Made by a program: the position numbers and the translations under genes | Part shown: positions 1 through 10,662 of the stretch, one piece after another | Numbering within the stretch: position 1 is the stretch's first letter | How the letters are laid out: the number at the start of each line of letters is the position of its first letter | Assembly (NCBI GenBank): GCA_946965045.2 | Contig: OX337229.1 | Coordinates: forward strand, 186,001 to 250,000 | Length of the DNA: 64,000 nucleotides | Direction: 5' to 3' | From: Epithemia pelagica | Taxonomy: Eukaryota > Bacillariophyta > Bacillariophyceae > Surirellales > Surirellaceae | Notes under the pieces: generated by a model | Database searches by the model: none | What the model saw: the letters and a program-made list of their open reading frames with translations, nothing else | Told to the model about the DNA's origin: nothing

Positions 1-345
1 AATAGGAATCCATGTTTGCTAGTAGAAGAAAGAATACTTGGTTCGGTTCGTCGGCAGTGGCTTTTCGAAAGCCGAATCTTGTGGAATCGACCACACATTG
101 TAGAAAAGCGATACGGATATAAGAATGAGGAACACATGACGACAAGAGAGATTTTGCAACCAGTCGATTCCCACACAGAATACCTCTAGGAGTAGTTAGA
201 GCAGGTTAGAGGGTAGAGCCCACAAAAGAAGTTGCGTAGACGGAATCCCGTGACGGCATCAGAGCGCGAGTCACGAGTTAACTCCCTCCATCCAACACAC
301 AACTTGCGACGACGACGACGACGACGAACCGAACACACAACACCA
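1..345. other. Intergenic sequence, no gene seen
   Basis: No convincing coding frame. A short CGA/ACG triplet run lies near 306-327. Open frames here are short and of shifting composition. Confidence 0.5.
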
Positions 346-347
346 AC

Positions 348-705
348 GATCGTGGAGGGGAGCGATTGAGAGAATACAAGAACGCAACAACGACAAGGAG
401 ATACACACACGTGCTACCGCAAGTGATTGCAAAAAGGCATTGCGAGTCGTGGAATTTGCCTCCTTGTTTCAGTTCTCATTCTGTCGTAGCACCAACAGCA
501 CCAACGACCACGAACGATCGTGAAGGAGCGATTGAGACATACAATAGAAGGACTACAGCACAACAGAACAACCACAACAAGGAGATACATTCACGCGCCG
601 CAAGTCGTCGCAAGAGAACATTGCGAGTCGTGGAATTGGCTTTTCGTCGTGTTTGATTCCTCTCTCATTGTTGTACTCGTACCACAAACAACAACACCAA
701 CAAGA
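348..705 (+). repeat. Imperfect tandem duplication of about 175 bp upstream of the first gene
   Basis: Two copies, roughly 348-522 and 523-705, share several blocks in the same order: gagcgattgaga, aaggagatacat/c, ttgcgagtcgtggaatt and the accaacaccaac-type stretch. The second copy ends just before the ATG at 715, so the duplication lies in the probable promoter or 5' UTR of that gene. Copy edges are approximate. Confidence 0.6.
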
Positions 706-714
706 ACAACCACC

Positions 715-1524
715 ATGTTTTCGGCAAATGAAAATTTGCAATTGCGGCAACACAAGCGCCGCATTGTCAACAAGGTGGAATCTTGCATGCCAATCGAGAT
801 TGTCGACGAAGGGTTGGTCAATGTCATGGTGATGCAAGTCACGTGTCGAGCGCCCGGTTGCGTTCCCCTCGAAACCGTGGTCCTCATCATGTTTGCCGGA
901 GCCACGAACCACAACGACAAGGACACTGCGGCTCCCATGATCCCCGGTTTGCCTGAATCCGTCCCGGGTGGTTCCTATCAAACCAAAATTCTTCGTCCCA
1001 TGGCCGATGTAACGGATCAAGACGTTTTGGAAGCCTTGCCGCCCGCCTTTGAAGGAGGATTGCGAACCGCTGAACGCATGGCACTCCAAGCCCGCGATGT
1101 CATGTTGGCCCAAATCACACAATTGTTGGGCGATACTACCGAACAACAACAACCAGATACGGATTCCGCCAACTTTTCCTTGACGACCACCAAAACCACG
1201 ACGCCAGAACAGGAGCAAAAGGCCCAACGAATTCTGCAAGACAAGCGAACCATGGCACTTTACTTGCAACAAGCCTTACAAGACTATCTCGATCGCGATT
1301 GTGTGGCACCCGACTATGGAGAGCCCTTTCCGCCCCTAGAATCATCATCTCCTCCAACAACAACAACAGAAGACGAGGACACGACTGCTGCCAGCCAAAC
1401 CCCAACGACGAGCACCAACGATTCCACGACGACTCCCAGCTTGGTTCCAGAAAAACCCTCCTCTTCTCCCACTGCGGACACTTTGACTTTCACAGATGCT
1501 GCTGCTTCTTCTCGTAAGTCGTAG
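715..1524 (+). CDS. Conserved protein of unknown function with Thr/Ser-rich tail
   Basis: The ATG at 715 was chosen because the frame upstream runs through the tandem duplication. Translation gives 269 residues. The first 150 residues look like a compact folded domain (VTCRAPGCVPLETVVLIMF, then PGLPESVPGGSYQTK and EALPPAFEGGLRT). The last ~60 residues are Thr/Ser/Pro-rich low complexity. I do not recognise the family. Near the stop a GTAAGT (1514-1519) resembles a splice donor. Splicing to the CAG ending at 1704 would replace the last few residues with about 75 more ending at 1931, so the C-terminus is uncertain. Confidence 0.7.
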   Translation: MFSANENLQLRQHKRRIVNKVESCMPIEIVDEGLVNVMVMQVTCRAPGCVPLETVVLIMFAGATNHNDKDTAAPMIPGLPESVPGGSYQTKILRPMADVTDQDVLEALPPAFEGGLRTAERMALQARDVMLAQITQLLGDTTEQQQPDTDSANFSLTTTKTTTPEQEQKAQRILQDKRTMALYLQQALQDYLDRDCVAPDYGEPFPPLESSSPPTTTTEDEDTTAASQTPTTSTNDSTTTPSLVPEKPSSSPTADTLTFTDAAASSRKS

Positions 1525-3542
1525 GAGGAGACAACACGCACACACGCACAAATCTTGTTGGACAAAGAGTTTGTGTATGTATGTGTGTGTGTTTGTGTGG
1601 ATGCCTCCCCATCCAATCGGGTTTGCTCATCACCATGCCTTGTGTGTGTGTCTATATATATATATATACAACATGATGCCCCCTCCCCCCAAACTACGGC
1701 ACAGTGTCCACCACCACCATGAGGCTCACGAATGGCCGTGTTCGTCGTCAATATTTGCGACAAGAAGAACAAGTGCGGTTACGCACCGGAACTGGTGGAG
1801 GAGGACGAGGAGGACGACGACAAGCCCAAGCGGAACGAAGGTGGCATGCGCAACGACGACCCAATTGTCCCTGTTGTAGCACAACCACGAATACTACGAC
1901 GTCCCTTTTCGGGGATGACACCCTTTCCTAATAATAACAACAACAACACTCGCTTCATCTCAATTCATACCACCTATCAGTCTTATCATCATCCCCACAG
2001 TGGAGGAAAACGGTTTGACCTAAAATCCTAAAAATCCTATTCTTAGCCAATCAGATCGCTCCAAATCGTACGACGTTCAGACGCATTTGGCCTCCTGTTT
2101 AGGCGTGAAAGGCCTCTTGTTTAGGAGTTTCGATCGGTCATCTTCTGGAAGCAGTCGAAAGACCTAAAACGATTTGGAACCAAAATCTCCATCCAACGGC
2201 TCACAAATTTCAACATGTCTTCCGATCGAAAGCAGACCCTTCTCGCTGTCGCATCCATCAATTAAACAGCCTAGCACTTTCGACTTCTGCAGTTGCTGCC
2301 ACCTTCTTCCAACAAGGGCAAAGGGCCACTGGAACCATCGTTCTTCCTCGTCGTTCACGTGCTGCGGATGGACCTCATTTTTGACAAAAGACTTGATGGT
2401 ACAAAACGACCAAACCGAGTCGACAACCACCTTGACAATGGAAGTACCCCCCTCCGAATGTCCCGGTACGGATGTCGTGACGCCGCCGAAATCCATGGCC
2501 GACGAGGATACCACTCGAACCGAGAACGATTCACACTGCTCTAACGGTGGTACCATGTCAATTTATGTGGGCAGCACTCTATCCCATTCTTGGGTGACCA
2601 AGGCCTAGTTGCAAGCTTGAGCTGCATAAGCCACTTTTTGTACTGCTGAGAATCGTTCTCCACCGTTCGAGATGCCTACCTACTGTGAAGGACAATCCAT
2701 CGGATTTGAGTTAAATGGCACGACAAAGGTCTAAGACGTCAACGATAAAGACGGAAGTGGTGGGGAAATTGACTACAAAAAGTCCACGTGTGCCGCAAAT
2801 TTAGAGCCGAGCTCGCAAGTTCAAATTGTTGACGGCCTTGCCATGCCGTGACTTGGATCCAGCTCGTTTGCTACTGGGGCAACAAGGCGACGAACCCATG
2901 GACGACGAAGAGACTACACAAACATTGCGCAACACATAGAAAAAGAAACGCCGTAAGACGGGGATGGAACCACTGGACTCGTCCAGCACTAGTTCCACGG
3001 TAGATTCGGACGTGTCTCTGCAAAAATCCTCCTCCGATTCAACGCATTGTTCACATGTTTCAACGTCCTTCGAGAAATTTGGATTACTTGAATTCTCAAC
3101 AATTAGCCCAGCATTTGTACAAAATTACCGTCCGTGAGCTTTGGAGTGTGGGAAGTTGGCAATCAAGCCTTTGATCAATTGTCATTGCCAGCCGTGATTG
3201 ATCAATGGCAATGATTCGATCCGATTGATAATATTGTCATGCCGCCTTAGAGGCTTTCAATGCAATCTTCGTGTTCTTGTTACCTTCCATTCTCCAGGTT
3301 ACAATCCCTCCAACGCAGGAGAAGTGGAGTTTGCGGTAGCAGCAGAAAGGAGAGCATTGGCTTGTGTGGCATCGTCCAATGCTTCCGATTATCGTTGCAA
3401 TTCTGCCGATCAATGCGACAAGATGCGAAAGTGCAAGATTCTTTTTATTGGATCTTTCGTTGTAGTGTTTTTCCTGGCATGTCGGTCGCTCTTCAGACGC
3501 GTTTATCGATGTACGTGGCTCGTCCTCCAGGATTTCTTCACC
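1525..3542. other. Long spacer with a probable decayed coding remnant
   Basis: About 2 kb without a convincing intact gene. A CA/GT and TA microsatellite stretch lies around 1540-1670. Between about 2860 and 3240 short stretches of plausible protein (for example YLNSQQLAQHLYKITVRELW, then AFDQLSLPAVIDQWQ) appear in successive frames separated by stops, as expected of a decayed gene. An open frame at 2174-2608 (+) has no recognisable feature. Confidence 0.4.
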
Positions 3543-5747
3543 ATGATCGGACCCGACGCCGCCGAAACGAAGCAACACCATCTCTCTCTCGATCTCTCTC
3601 TCAACTTCTCTCCTCCAATCATGTCGTCGTCGTCCACAATCGTACCCCCGGAAGCGGAATCAACGAAGAAAAAGAAGATTCCGACCGCCAAGGATCGATG
3701 GCAATTGCTTCGTCGGGCCCTCTTGAAACAAGAACCAACCCCGTCCGCATCCAACAACGAGACTGTGAGTCTGCATTCGTTTCGTGGTTATCGATTGATT
3801 CAGCCGTGTCCGATATCATCCTCCGACAGTGGAACCAACAAGGAGGACGAGGAACCAGCAGAACCAACAAAGCAGGATTCAACCACCCCCTCTGCCGTGC
3901 CACAAGAAAATGAGGAGAATGAGGATCGACGAGGACAAGTGGTACGGATCAATGGCGAGACGTTGAGAAGATCACTCTGTCAACTGCAGTGGGATCCGAC
4001 GTGGAAAGTGTCGTTGGTCCACACTACTACGCCGGATCCATGTTCCGCCCTGGTGCAAAAGCTACACGATACCATGTTGGCCTGTCAAGCTCTTTCCACT
4101 ACCATGCCACAGACTCGAGCGTCGTCAAAGAGCCAAGAGTTACCCAGCTTTACCGTTTGCTTTTCCATGGATCCCACTACTACTGGTTCGACGACGACAA
4201 GCGACTGTATCGACTTTTTACAACACCATCAATCGACGTTGGAAACACAATTAGGGGCAGTACTGATGGGTCATGACGCCTCCTCCTCATCCTCGTCGTC
4301 CAGCGGAACGTGTCATATGTCGTGGTGGACAGCAATGGACTCGAACGAGGCAATGGTGCACCTTGGCATTGAACTGACCAACCCGGTTCCGAATCGTCCG
4401 TTCCAACCACGCGATGTTTACCAAGTCCAGTGTTATCCCATTAGTATCCCAAACAATACTAACAACCACAACATGCCGCAACGGTACGTGTTGGTGCGGG
4501 AACGCATGTCGCGGTACCACTTTTCCCTCCAGGAATTGGCTCCCCACAAGCATAAGAATCATATTGACAATACGGGCAATGTGTGTATTTGGGATGCCGA
4601 AAAAACCTTGACGTGGGCCTTAAATGAGGAACTCCAAAAGCAATTGGCCTTAAGGAAAACAAGTACCAGCACGACGGCTCCGACCGATCCAGACAAGCAC
4701 CAAACTTCAGACTGGTTGCCCCTCTTGCCGCCGTCGCCGTCAGCACAAACACCAGAACAAGCGGATGCGACGACGACAACGACAAGGACACCCATGGTCT
4801 TGGGGACCGTCTTGGAATTGGGTGCGGGCATGGCTGGATTGGCCGCCCTGTCCTTGGGCCCGTATGCGCACCGCATTCTCCTGACGGATGGTCATGCACA
4901 CTGTGTCCAAAACAATCGTGTTTCGGTGCACTTGACACGAGCTTGGCAGGCAACGACGACGACGACGACGACGACGACAAGGACCATGGATCATTCTCAA
5001 GTATCCTCCTCCTCTTGGCCGAACCGAGTCGACTGTCGGCCCTTGTTGTGGACTCTGGGAGATCCAACGACGACACCAACGACAACCGAGGATGCAACAG
5101 TATCGACCCAGTCGTCGTCTGGTGCCAACGACAACGACTCTGCCACGAGTTGGACCACGAATGTGGCCGATTTGACCTTGATTTCGGATTGTACGCATTT
5201 TGAAGACTATCATGGTGCCTTGTTGTGGACCTTGTTGCACTGTACTCAAGTCGAATCGGGACGAATTTGGATGTGTCAACCGGAACGCGGTCAGTCCCTC
5301 CAACGCTTTGTCGACCTGATTCATGCCGTCAACCATCCTCCGTCCACCACCACCAAAAGTGTGACGAAGGAGAAGGACGACGACACCAACAACACGACAA
5401 CCACCACTACCACCGATCACACTCCCTTGGTCGAAATCCTGGGGGAACCACACTTTGATCGGTTGGAGCAACTGCATCAACACTTTATGGGTCGTCCACA
5501 ACAAACCAATGAAGGAACCAAATCAGGTGAGGATGAAACAACTACTACTACTACTACTACTACTACAACTACTACAATGGGTGACCCCTATTATCGTCCG
5601 AATGTGCATCGTCCGCGGATCCTCGTCTTGCGCAAACTACGGCCCTTGACCGACGAGGATCGACACGTGATCCGGCATCACTTGCAAAAACGACGACAAG
5701 GACAAGGACGACAGAACCGAACCACAGACGAAATGGACCGACACTGA
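3543..5747 (+). CDS. CAMKMT: Calmodulin-lysine N-methyltransferase homologue (METTL16-fold protein methyltransferase)
   Basis: A 734-residue protein from the ATG at 3543; 3621 is an alternative start. The frame is open upstream to a TTG at 3198 but lacks a credible ATG there. The CaMKMT signature is clear: DNTGNVCIWDAEKTL near residue 340, the SAM-binding motif VLELGAGMAGLAALSLG near 423, LLTDGHAHCVQNN near 447, then ISDCTHFEDYHGALL and a QPERGQSLQRF segment matching the family's PRRGxTLxxF. It ends with RPRILVLRKL. Known members trimethylate a calmodulin lysine. The protein is much longer than the animal enzyme because Thr/Asp/Ser runs from ACN, GAC and TCN microsatellites (for example 4951-4982 and 5541-5577) interrupt the domain. 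Confidence 0.82.
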   Translation: MIGPDAAETKQHHLSLDLSLNFSPPIMSSSSTIVPPEAESTKKKKIPTAKDRWQLLRRALLKQEPTPSASNNETVSLHSFRGYRLIQPCPISSSDSGTNKEDEEPAEPTKQDSTTPSAVPQENEENEDRRGQVVRINGETLRRSLCQLQWDPTWKVSLVHTTTPDPCSALVQKLHDTMLACQALSTTMPQTRASSKSQELPSFTVCFSMDPTTTGSTTTSDCIDFLQHHQSTLETQLGAVLMGHDASSSSSSSSGTCHMSWWTAMDSNEAMVHLGIELTNPVPNRPFQPRDVYQVQCYPISIPNNTNNHNMPQRYVLVRERMSRYHFSLQELAPHKHKNHIDNTGNVCIWDAEKTLTWALNEELQKQLALRKTSTSTTAPTDPDKHQTSDWLPLLPPSPSAQTPEQADATTTTTRTPMVLGTVLELGAGMAGLAALSLGPYAHRILLTDGHAHCVQNNRVSVHLTRAWQATTTTTTTTTRTMDHSQVSSSSWPNRVDCRPLLWTLGDPTTTPTTTEDATVSTQSSSGANDNDSATSWTTNVADLTLISDCTHFEDYHGALLWTLLHCTQVESGRIWMCQPERGQSLQRFVDLIHAVNHPPSTTTKSVTKEKDDDTNNTTTTTTTDHTPLVEILGEPHFDRLEQLHQHFMGRPQQTNEGTKSGEDETTTTTTTTTTTTTMGDPYYRPNVHRPRILVLRKLRPLTDEDRHVIRHHLQKRRQGQGRQNRTTDEMDRH

Positions 5748-6569
5748 CCAACCAACTCTCGGACGAACCAACAACAGGGAGGAGATCTATGGACGGATCG
5801 TGTCTTGTGGTACGCCAAAGAAGAGGATGGATCATTTGGGATTGTCATAAAGAATCGAGCCCATGACACACACACGCACGCACAAATGAGACTGCGCAAC
5901 TGCCAATCACGATACCATGTGGATCCTGATGATCATAGATTCCATTCCGTCGATATGGAAGTGTCTAGAACCATGACAAAACACTGCGCCATGTTGTGGG
6001 GGAACCGAATTTCAATAAATGGTGGAGTCGTGTCGTTGATGGAGTCGACTTGGGAGTTTTGAATTTGTGAGGGCCCACACATGATTTCAAAACTGGTTTT
6101 GGGAAGACACTACTCGGCATGGCAGACGGATACTTATCGGAACTGCGCGCGTAACAATCTATGTGACGTGGCTCCCGCCCGAATTTCAATCTTTGGACAT
6201 GCGCTCTCACGCGCGCGCGCATGTCCGACCTTTCGGACGCGCCACATTTTCTCACAAACGAAATCATTCACGCACCTCCATCACAAACGAAGGTTGGGAA
6301 TTGCCAAACCATCCATCCATCCGATCGACTAGAGTATATCGTTGTGTGGTGGTTGCCATCTCCTCCTTCAGACCAGCAAACCAAGGATCTTGGATCGAGT
6401 GGAGTGAGAGCTCTTTTGGTTTTGAAAAGGGGCCCTGGTTTGTTAAAAAGGCAAGAGCCCTTTCCAGTTGTGTTGTGGATCTTTCACCACCATCCAAACA
6501 AGAATCGAAACTCGAACCGCCTCCGTGTCGGTAATCTCAACAAAGTTGTTGTGAAGAAGAAACCAAACG
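5748..6569. other. Intergenic, no gene seen
   Basis: Short unrelated frames only. A CACACGCACGCAC stretch near 5868 and a GCGCGCGC run near 6212 are the only notable simple sequences. Confidence 0.5.
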
Positions 6570-8282
6570 ATGAATGACTACGACGACGGTTACCACGGCG
6601 ATGACGACGACCAAGATCCTCCTCCATTCATGATTGGACATGAACATCCCTTGTTGCCGCCGCTCTTGCCATCCACGACAGTTGCGGCTGCTCGTACCAA
6701 GGCCAAACGAACCAAGTCCACGTCGTGGTTGTCGTCATCGTACTCCTCCACCGCCTCCACGTGCTCCATGGATTCCGCGTCGATTGGCGAACGCGTCTCG
6801 CAACGCAAACGACGCTCCAGTCTTTCTTCCACAGTGACCAACCACAACAACCACCAGGACGAAGAAGAAGAAGAATCACCCCTCCATCACTTTCATGGCA
6901 TGTGCGAGGATTATCACCGTGTCTTGGACAATACGGCGGTCGAATATTACGACGTCATTGTCCCCAATGTCCTGAACCAAGCCCAATTTTATGTCCGGCA
7001 AACCACCTTTCCACCTCGACCCCAACGCCGCAGCAGCAGCAGCACGGCCTTGGGGCGGTCCCCGGAACCCTGGACGGCGCCCCACGACGAACCACGCACG
7101 ACGGAAGCGGCCGAATTTTTTGCCTACACGACCTTTTGTGAAGCGCCCGGTCAAGTCAATCCCAGTCACGCCTGTCGCGTCTTTCGCAACCCCGGCGATA
7201 TCATTGTGGCTGTCAATGGCATTGCCACGGCCGACAAGACGTTTGACGAAACGTGTCACTTGATTCAAGTCGCGCAAGAACAATCCTACATGTTTTTGCG
7301 CATGCTCGATCTGCGCCGCTACCGGCACCGACGGCACCAGCAACAACAACAACAAGCACTAGCCCAGTCCAAAGCACAAGCACAAAAAAAGGCTCGTGGG
7401 GGAAGGAACCTGCACCAAGAGCAGGAGGACTCCTGGTGGGAGGCCCCCATGAAGGACTTTCAGAAACAGCCGTCCACCAACAAGAATCCAGAGACGGACA
7501 AGATTGTCGCTCCCCATTGGAAGCATCCCTATGCGGTCGATTCGACCATGGGCACGCGTCATTTACTCCAAACTGACAACAACCACAATGAGGACAACGA
7601 CCAGAATCCTCCCAAGAACCAACTGGTGGAAACCCAGCAATGTCTGCAACGCTTGCAACGCCACGTCCACCACAAGGAGCAGGAATTGGAATTGTTGCGA
7701 GAGGAATACACGTTGCAACAAGAACGACTCGCAACGCTACAAAAAGAACAAGACGAACGAGAAACGCAACGTGCGCGAACAATGGCGGCCGTCTCCAAAA
7801 ACCCTCGAAAAAGAGGAACCAAGAGACGGTCGACGAGCAGCACCACCACCAAACGCCCGGACGCCCCAGCCCCAACCAAGAGCAAGAAGCGTCAGGCCTC
7901 GCATAAAATCCAAAAACCACAAACACAAGAAGCGGTTCACCCCATCGACGGACGCCGAAGATCGGCGCGTCTGCTGCAACAACAACAAGAACAAGAACAG
8001 GAGCAAATGACGACGGCCAAGACCACCTGGGAGGAGGAGGACCCGGCCAATGATGATGATGATCATGAAGAAGAAAACGATGGAGATTGCGACCTTGGAA
8101 ACACACGACCTCAACGACGACGACGCGTCACGGGGTCCTTTGGTGGCCATGCTGGGGAACATTCCAGCGACAGTGAAGAAGAAGAAGAAGAGGATGACGA
8201 CGTGAAAGGCGATGAAGATTATCATGATTTGGAAATGGATCGTGGTTGTACGGTCGTTTCCGCGGTCACGGGACCGTGGTAA
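6570..8282 (+). CDS. PDZ-like coiled-coil protein with acidic C-terminus
   Basis: A 570-residue protein from the ATG at 6570. Residues 1-110 are charged and Ser-rich. Residues ~115-250 form a folded region containing a PDZ-like core: CRVFRNPGDIIVAVNGIATA (about 200-219), then FDETCHLIQVAQEQSYMFLRML. PDZ domains bind C-terminal peptides, so a scaffold role is inferred. Gln/Lys-rich sequence follows, then a coiled coil (about 350-410, with EQELELLREEYTLQQERLATLQKEQ heptads), a basic stretch with GRRRSARLL (about 467) and an Asp/Glu-rich tail. The RRSARLL motif also occurs in the repeated gene family beginning just downstream. Confidence 0.7.
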   Translation: MNDYDDGYHGDDDDQDPPPFMIGHEHPLLPPLLPSTTVAAARTKAKRTKSTSWLSSSYSSTASTCSMDSASIGERVSQRKRRSSLSSTVTNHNNHQDEEEEESPLHHFHGMCEDYHRVLDNTAVEYYDVIVPNVLNQAQFYVRQTTFPPRPQRRSSSSTALGRSPEPWTAPHDEPRTTEAAEFFAYTTFCEAPGQVNPSHACRVFRNPGDIIVAVNGIATADKTFDETCHLIQVAQEQSYMFLRMLDLRRYRHRRHQQQQQQALAQSKAQAQKKARGGRNLHQEQEDSWWEAPMKDFQKQPSTNKNPETDKIVAPHWKHPYAVDSTMGTRHLLQTDNNHNEDNDQNPPKNQLVETQQCLQRLQRHVHHKEQELELLREEYTLQQERLATLQKEQDERETQRARTMAAVSKNPRKRGTKRRSTSSTTTKRPDAPAPTKSKKRQASHKIQKPQTQEAVHPIDGRRRSARLLQQQQEQEQEQMTTAKTTWEEEDPANDDDDHEEENDGDCDLGNTRPQRRRRVTGSFGGHAGEHSSDSEEEEEEDDDVKGDEDYHDLEMDRGCTVVSAVTGPW

Positions 8283-8976
8283 CGAACGCATGGCCATGAG
8301 AAAACAAACAAGTTTCCTTTCTTGTGTGTGTTGGTGTAGGGGGAGCCACCCCGATCCGACGGACTGGATCAGGTGGAAGAAAAAGAAGAAGTTATATAGA
8401 TTCTGCAGTCTTCCATAACATTATTCATTGTTGAACGCTAACTCCTTGGCCTCGGGACAGTATGCTCCGACTTTCAGACGTTTTCTAGGCGTAGGAGTGT
8501 AGTGTGTCGGCGCAAGTTCTGTTGTGTGAAACATTTTTTGTGTGGCTCTTGGTAAGAAGAGTTGGCATCTCTTCCGCAAGCCCGCTGGCGTCGTCAACGC
8601 GGCCACAAGTACAGCGGGTAGGGAAGCGGAGGAATCAATGGATTCTCCAGGGGCAACTATGGCACTCTTCCCCAATGGCACAGAGACCGAAGTCTCCATG
8701 CCATACCTGATGACACAAGGACAAAGTCCTCGTGCCACCAGGATTTTGTGATAACACCGACAACCGACACTAGAATAAGGGAAGCGGATGAATCAACGGA
8801 TTCTCCAGGGGCAACTATGGCACTCTTCCCCAATAACACCGACAACCGTCACACCGACAAGGACATCTCCGACAAGGACTCATGCTAGACTCAGCTGATG
8901 TAGGAGTAGAATTTAACAATATCGTTAGAAACAGAAGAAGGGGTAGAGTGAGTAGGATGAGTAGAGGAAAGATTCA
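8283..8976. other. Non-coding part of the repeat module
   Basis: Holds the segment downstream of the coiled-coil gene that is also present at 50881-51061/55041-55400 and 62124-62740. A sub-block of about 60 bp (ggattctccaggggcaactatggcactcttcccc) occurs twice, near 8641-8675 and 8799-8830. No gene is recognised. Confidence 0.6.
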
Positions 8977-9915
8977 TTACCGACACGACCGTGCGCACGT
9001 ACCACTAGCAACCGACAACCGACATGTAATTTTTCTGGGTTTTTTTGGATTTTTTTGCTTTTTCTGGGTTTTTTTGGATTTTTTTGCTTTTTCTGGGTTT
9101 TTGGGATTTTTTTCATGAGCACCACTACCACTACCGATACCCGCGGACAAAAGACGAGCGGATCGTCGAACGTGCACCATTCGGCCTGCCTTTTGGGAGT
9201 AGGCAACAGCAAGGATCCTGCCCAAAAGCGGGGAGTCCTCGGGGCCGGAGGAACTCTCGATCACGCTTTGGGGGGCATTCTCGTCAATGTGAGGCGAGGT
9301 ATCTTTTTGGGTGGGGGTGGGGGGAGGAGGGGTGGCGACCATGGAAGGAGGGGTGGAGTTTCGAGGGGGTGAGTCGTGCCCCAAAGTGATCTCGTCGTCG
9401 TCATCGTCGGGGATGAGCGCAGGTTCAGGCTGATGACGGTCGACTGGAGGGGTCTCCTCTTCCTCGTCGTCCTCGAGATCGTCTGCGAGTGCGAGAGGAG
9501 GGAAGTCCAAGTCAGCGTCGAACTCGCAAGGCAGAACAGCAACAGTGTCGACGTCGACCTCCTCCTCCTCGCGATCGCGAATCTCGATCTCTCCATCTTC
9601 CTGCCGACCATTCTTGCAGTTCTTCGCAGCAAGCTCTGCTTCGGCAATGGCCAGCTGTTGTTGAAGCTGAGCTTTGTCATGTCGAAGCTGTCGAAGCTCC
9701 GCATGTTCGTGTCGAAGCTCCGCGTGCTCGCTACTTGTAGTACGACTTTTCTTGTTGAAAATGACCCGAAACAGGTGTTGGACGATAAGTTTCGCCTCAT
9801 CGAGGACATCAGCGACACCGTAACACAGTATGAGAGTCACAAAAGGAGCAACTAACAGAGCCCATTCGGAGCTGATCATCTTTTCGTAACAGTAATCACA
9901 ATCACACATCATCAT
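8977..9915 (-). CDS. Membrane-anchored coiled-coil protein with acidic linker and Lys-rich tail, copy 1
   Basis: The start is the first of three ATGs (9915), giving MMMCDCDYCYEK and 312 residues. Order of features: short Cys-containing N-terminus; one hydrophobic segment (WALLVAPFVTLILCYGVADV, about 16-35); coiled coil with repeated HAELR units (about 58-90); acidic linker (DLEDDEEEE); Pro/Ser/Thr-rich stretch; a conserved block GRILAVAYSQKAGRMVHVRR followed by SARLLSAG; and a Lys/Pro/Asn tail coded by a 29-bp tandem repeat. No known family is recognised. Intact relatives lie at 61173-62123 and, damaged, at 49741-50880. Length differences between copies are whole codons, which argues for a real protein. 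A type II or tail-in membrane topology is inferred. Confidence 0.68.
   Translation of the reverse strand: MMMCDCDYCYEKMISSEWALLVAPFVTLILCYGVADVLDEAKLIVQHLFRVIFNKKSRTTSSEHAELRHEHAELRQLRHDKAQLQQQLAIAEAELAAKNCKNGRQEDGEIEIRDREEEEVDVDTVAVLPCEFDADLDFPPLALADDLEDDEEEETPPVDRHQPEPALIPDDDDDEITLGHDSPPRNSTPPSMVATPPPPTPTQKDTSPHIDENAPQSVIESSSGPEDSPLLGRILAVAYSQKAGRMVHVRRSARLLSAGIGSGSGAHEKNPKNPEKAKKSKKTQKKQKNPKKPRKITCRLSVASGTCARSCR
9030..9113 (+). repeat. 29-bp A/T-rich tandem repeat coding the Lys-rich tail
   Basis: The ctgggttttt motif recurs at 9035, 9064 and 9093, a period of 29 bp. Read on the minus strand it codes Lys/Asn/Pro/Gln-rich peptide in each frame, so successive units are read in different frames without a stop. 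Confidence 0.75.
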
Positions 9916-10662
9916 GGTCAATCGTATTTCGTTCGTATTTTGTTTTTGTGCGTGTTGGATTGTTGCGTGTTGTTGTTGTTGGCGTTTCGTGTTGTTTGGC
10001 GATCGGACCATGGAGATTGCGAGGCAGCGGGGTCGGTTTATACGAACGCGTCGGGGCAATGTTTGTTGAACGCACCTCGAGGGCCGATGGCAGCAAAACA
10101 CAGCGCAACAATCAACCGTCGGGGGCAACGGAGTTCCAAGACGAGGGTCCGCACCACATGGCTGCAAAAGGGCACAACAGGAACGTTCCGACGGCATGGA
10201 TCCTTCCTACTCCTACATAAAAGGCAATCACATGCTGGAGCCAAACTACAAACTACCTACCTATACGAGCAAGGCATCAATCCCTGAAAAATGGCCATGT
10301 TTCTTCCTGCGGACAACAGGCTAGTATCAAAAGCCAAAACAACAACAATCCACCATGGCGAAGGAGCGCACCGACTTGACTGATCCATCAACCTACGCTA
10401 CGAACTTGGTTGTATACCATGCACTTGTTTGCCACTCCCTATCACAGCAACAATGCCACCAACGAATCAATCCGACACGAGAACCACCCCGATTTGCCTG
10501 TTGAGACAAATGACGACGGTGGACCAACAAGAACGACAATGACTGTCCAACAACCAACAAAAACTCTCAAATACTCTGTTACTACGAACGAGCAGACGAC
10601 GTCCCCCGCCAACAAGTTGATGTATAAAACAATCCGGGTGGTGTTACATGTGTCTTTATCAA
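9916..10662. other. Shared upstream region of the coiled-coil gene and following spacer
   Basis: 9916-10411 is conserved with 49210-49740 and 60690-61172 and contains a 30-codon stub of the divergent low-complexity gene (ATG at 10291). From 10412 to 10662 the sequence is unique to this locus and no gene is seen. The conserved part may be a bidirectional promoter (inference). Confidence 0.5.

Larger units (their letters stand above)
8287..10411 (-). repeat. Dispersed inverted copy of the coiled-coil gene module (copy 1)
   Basis: The reverse complement matches 60660-62830 (and 49210-51061 plus 55041 onward) almost continuously. It covers the non-coding segment after the gene, the gene, the shared upstream region, and a stub of the divergent low-complexity gene beginning at the ATG at 10291. 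Homology stops near 10411 after ctacgaacttggttgta and near 8287, just past the PDZ gene stop codon. I see no terminal inverted repeat or clear target duplication at the edges, which are approximate. Confidence 0.75.

Noticed and set aside
553-1272. 239-codon minus-strand open frame
   Set aside because: Antisense to the 715-1524 gene and runs into the upstream tandem duplication; no motif.
8287-10411. Module as an LTR retrotransposon or terminal-repeat DNA transposon
   Set aside because: No reverse transcriptase, integrase or transposase, and no terminal repeats or target duplication at the edges; segmental duplication fits better.
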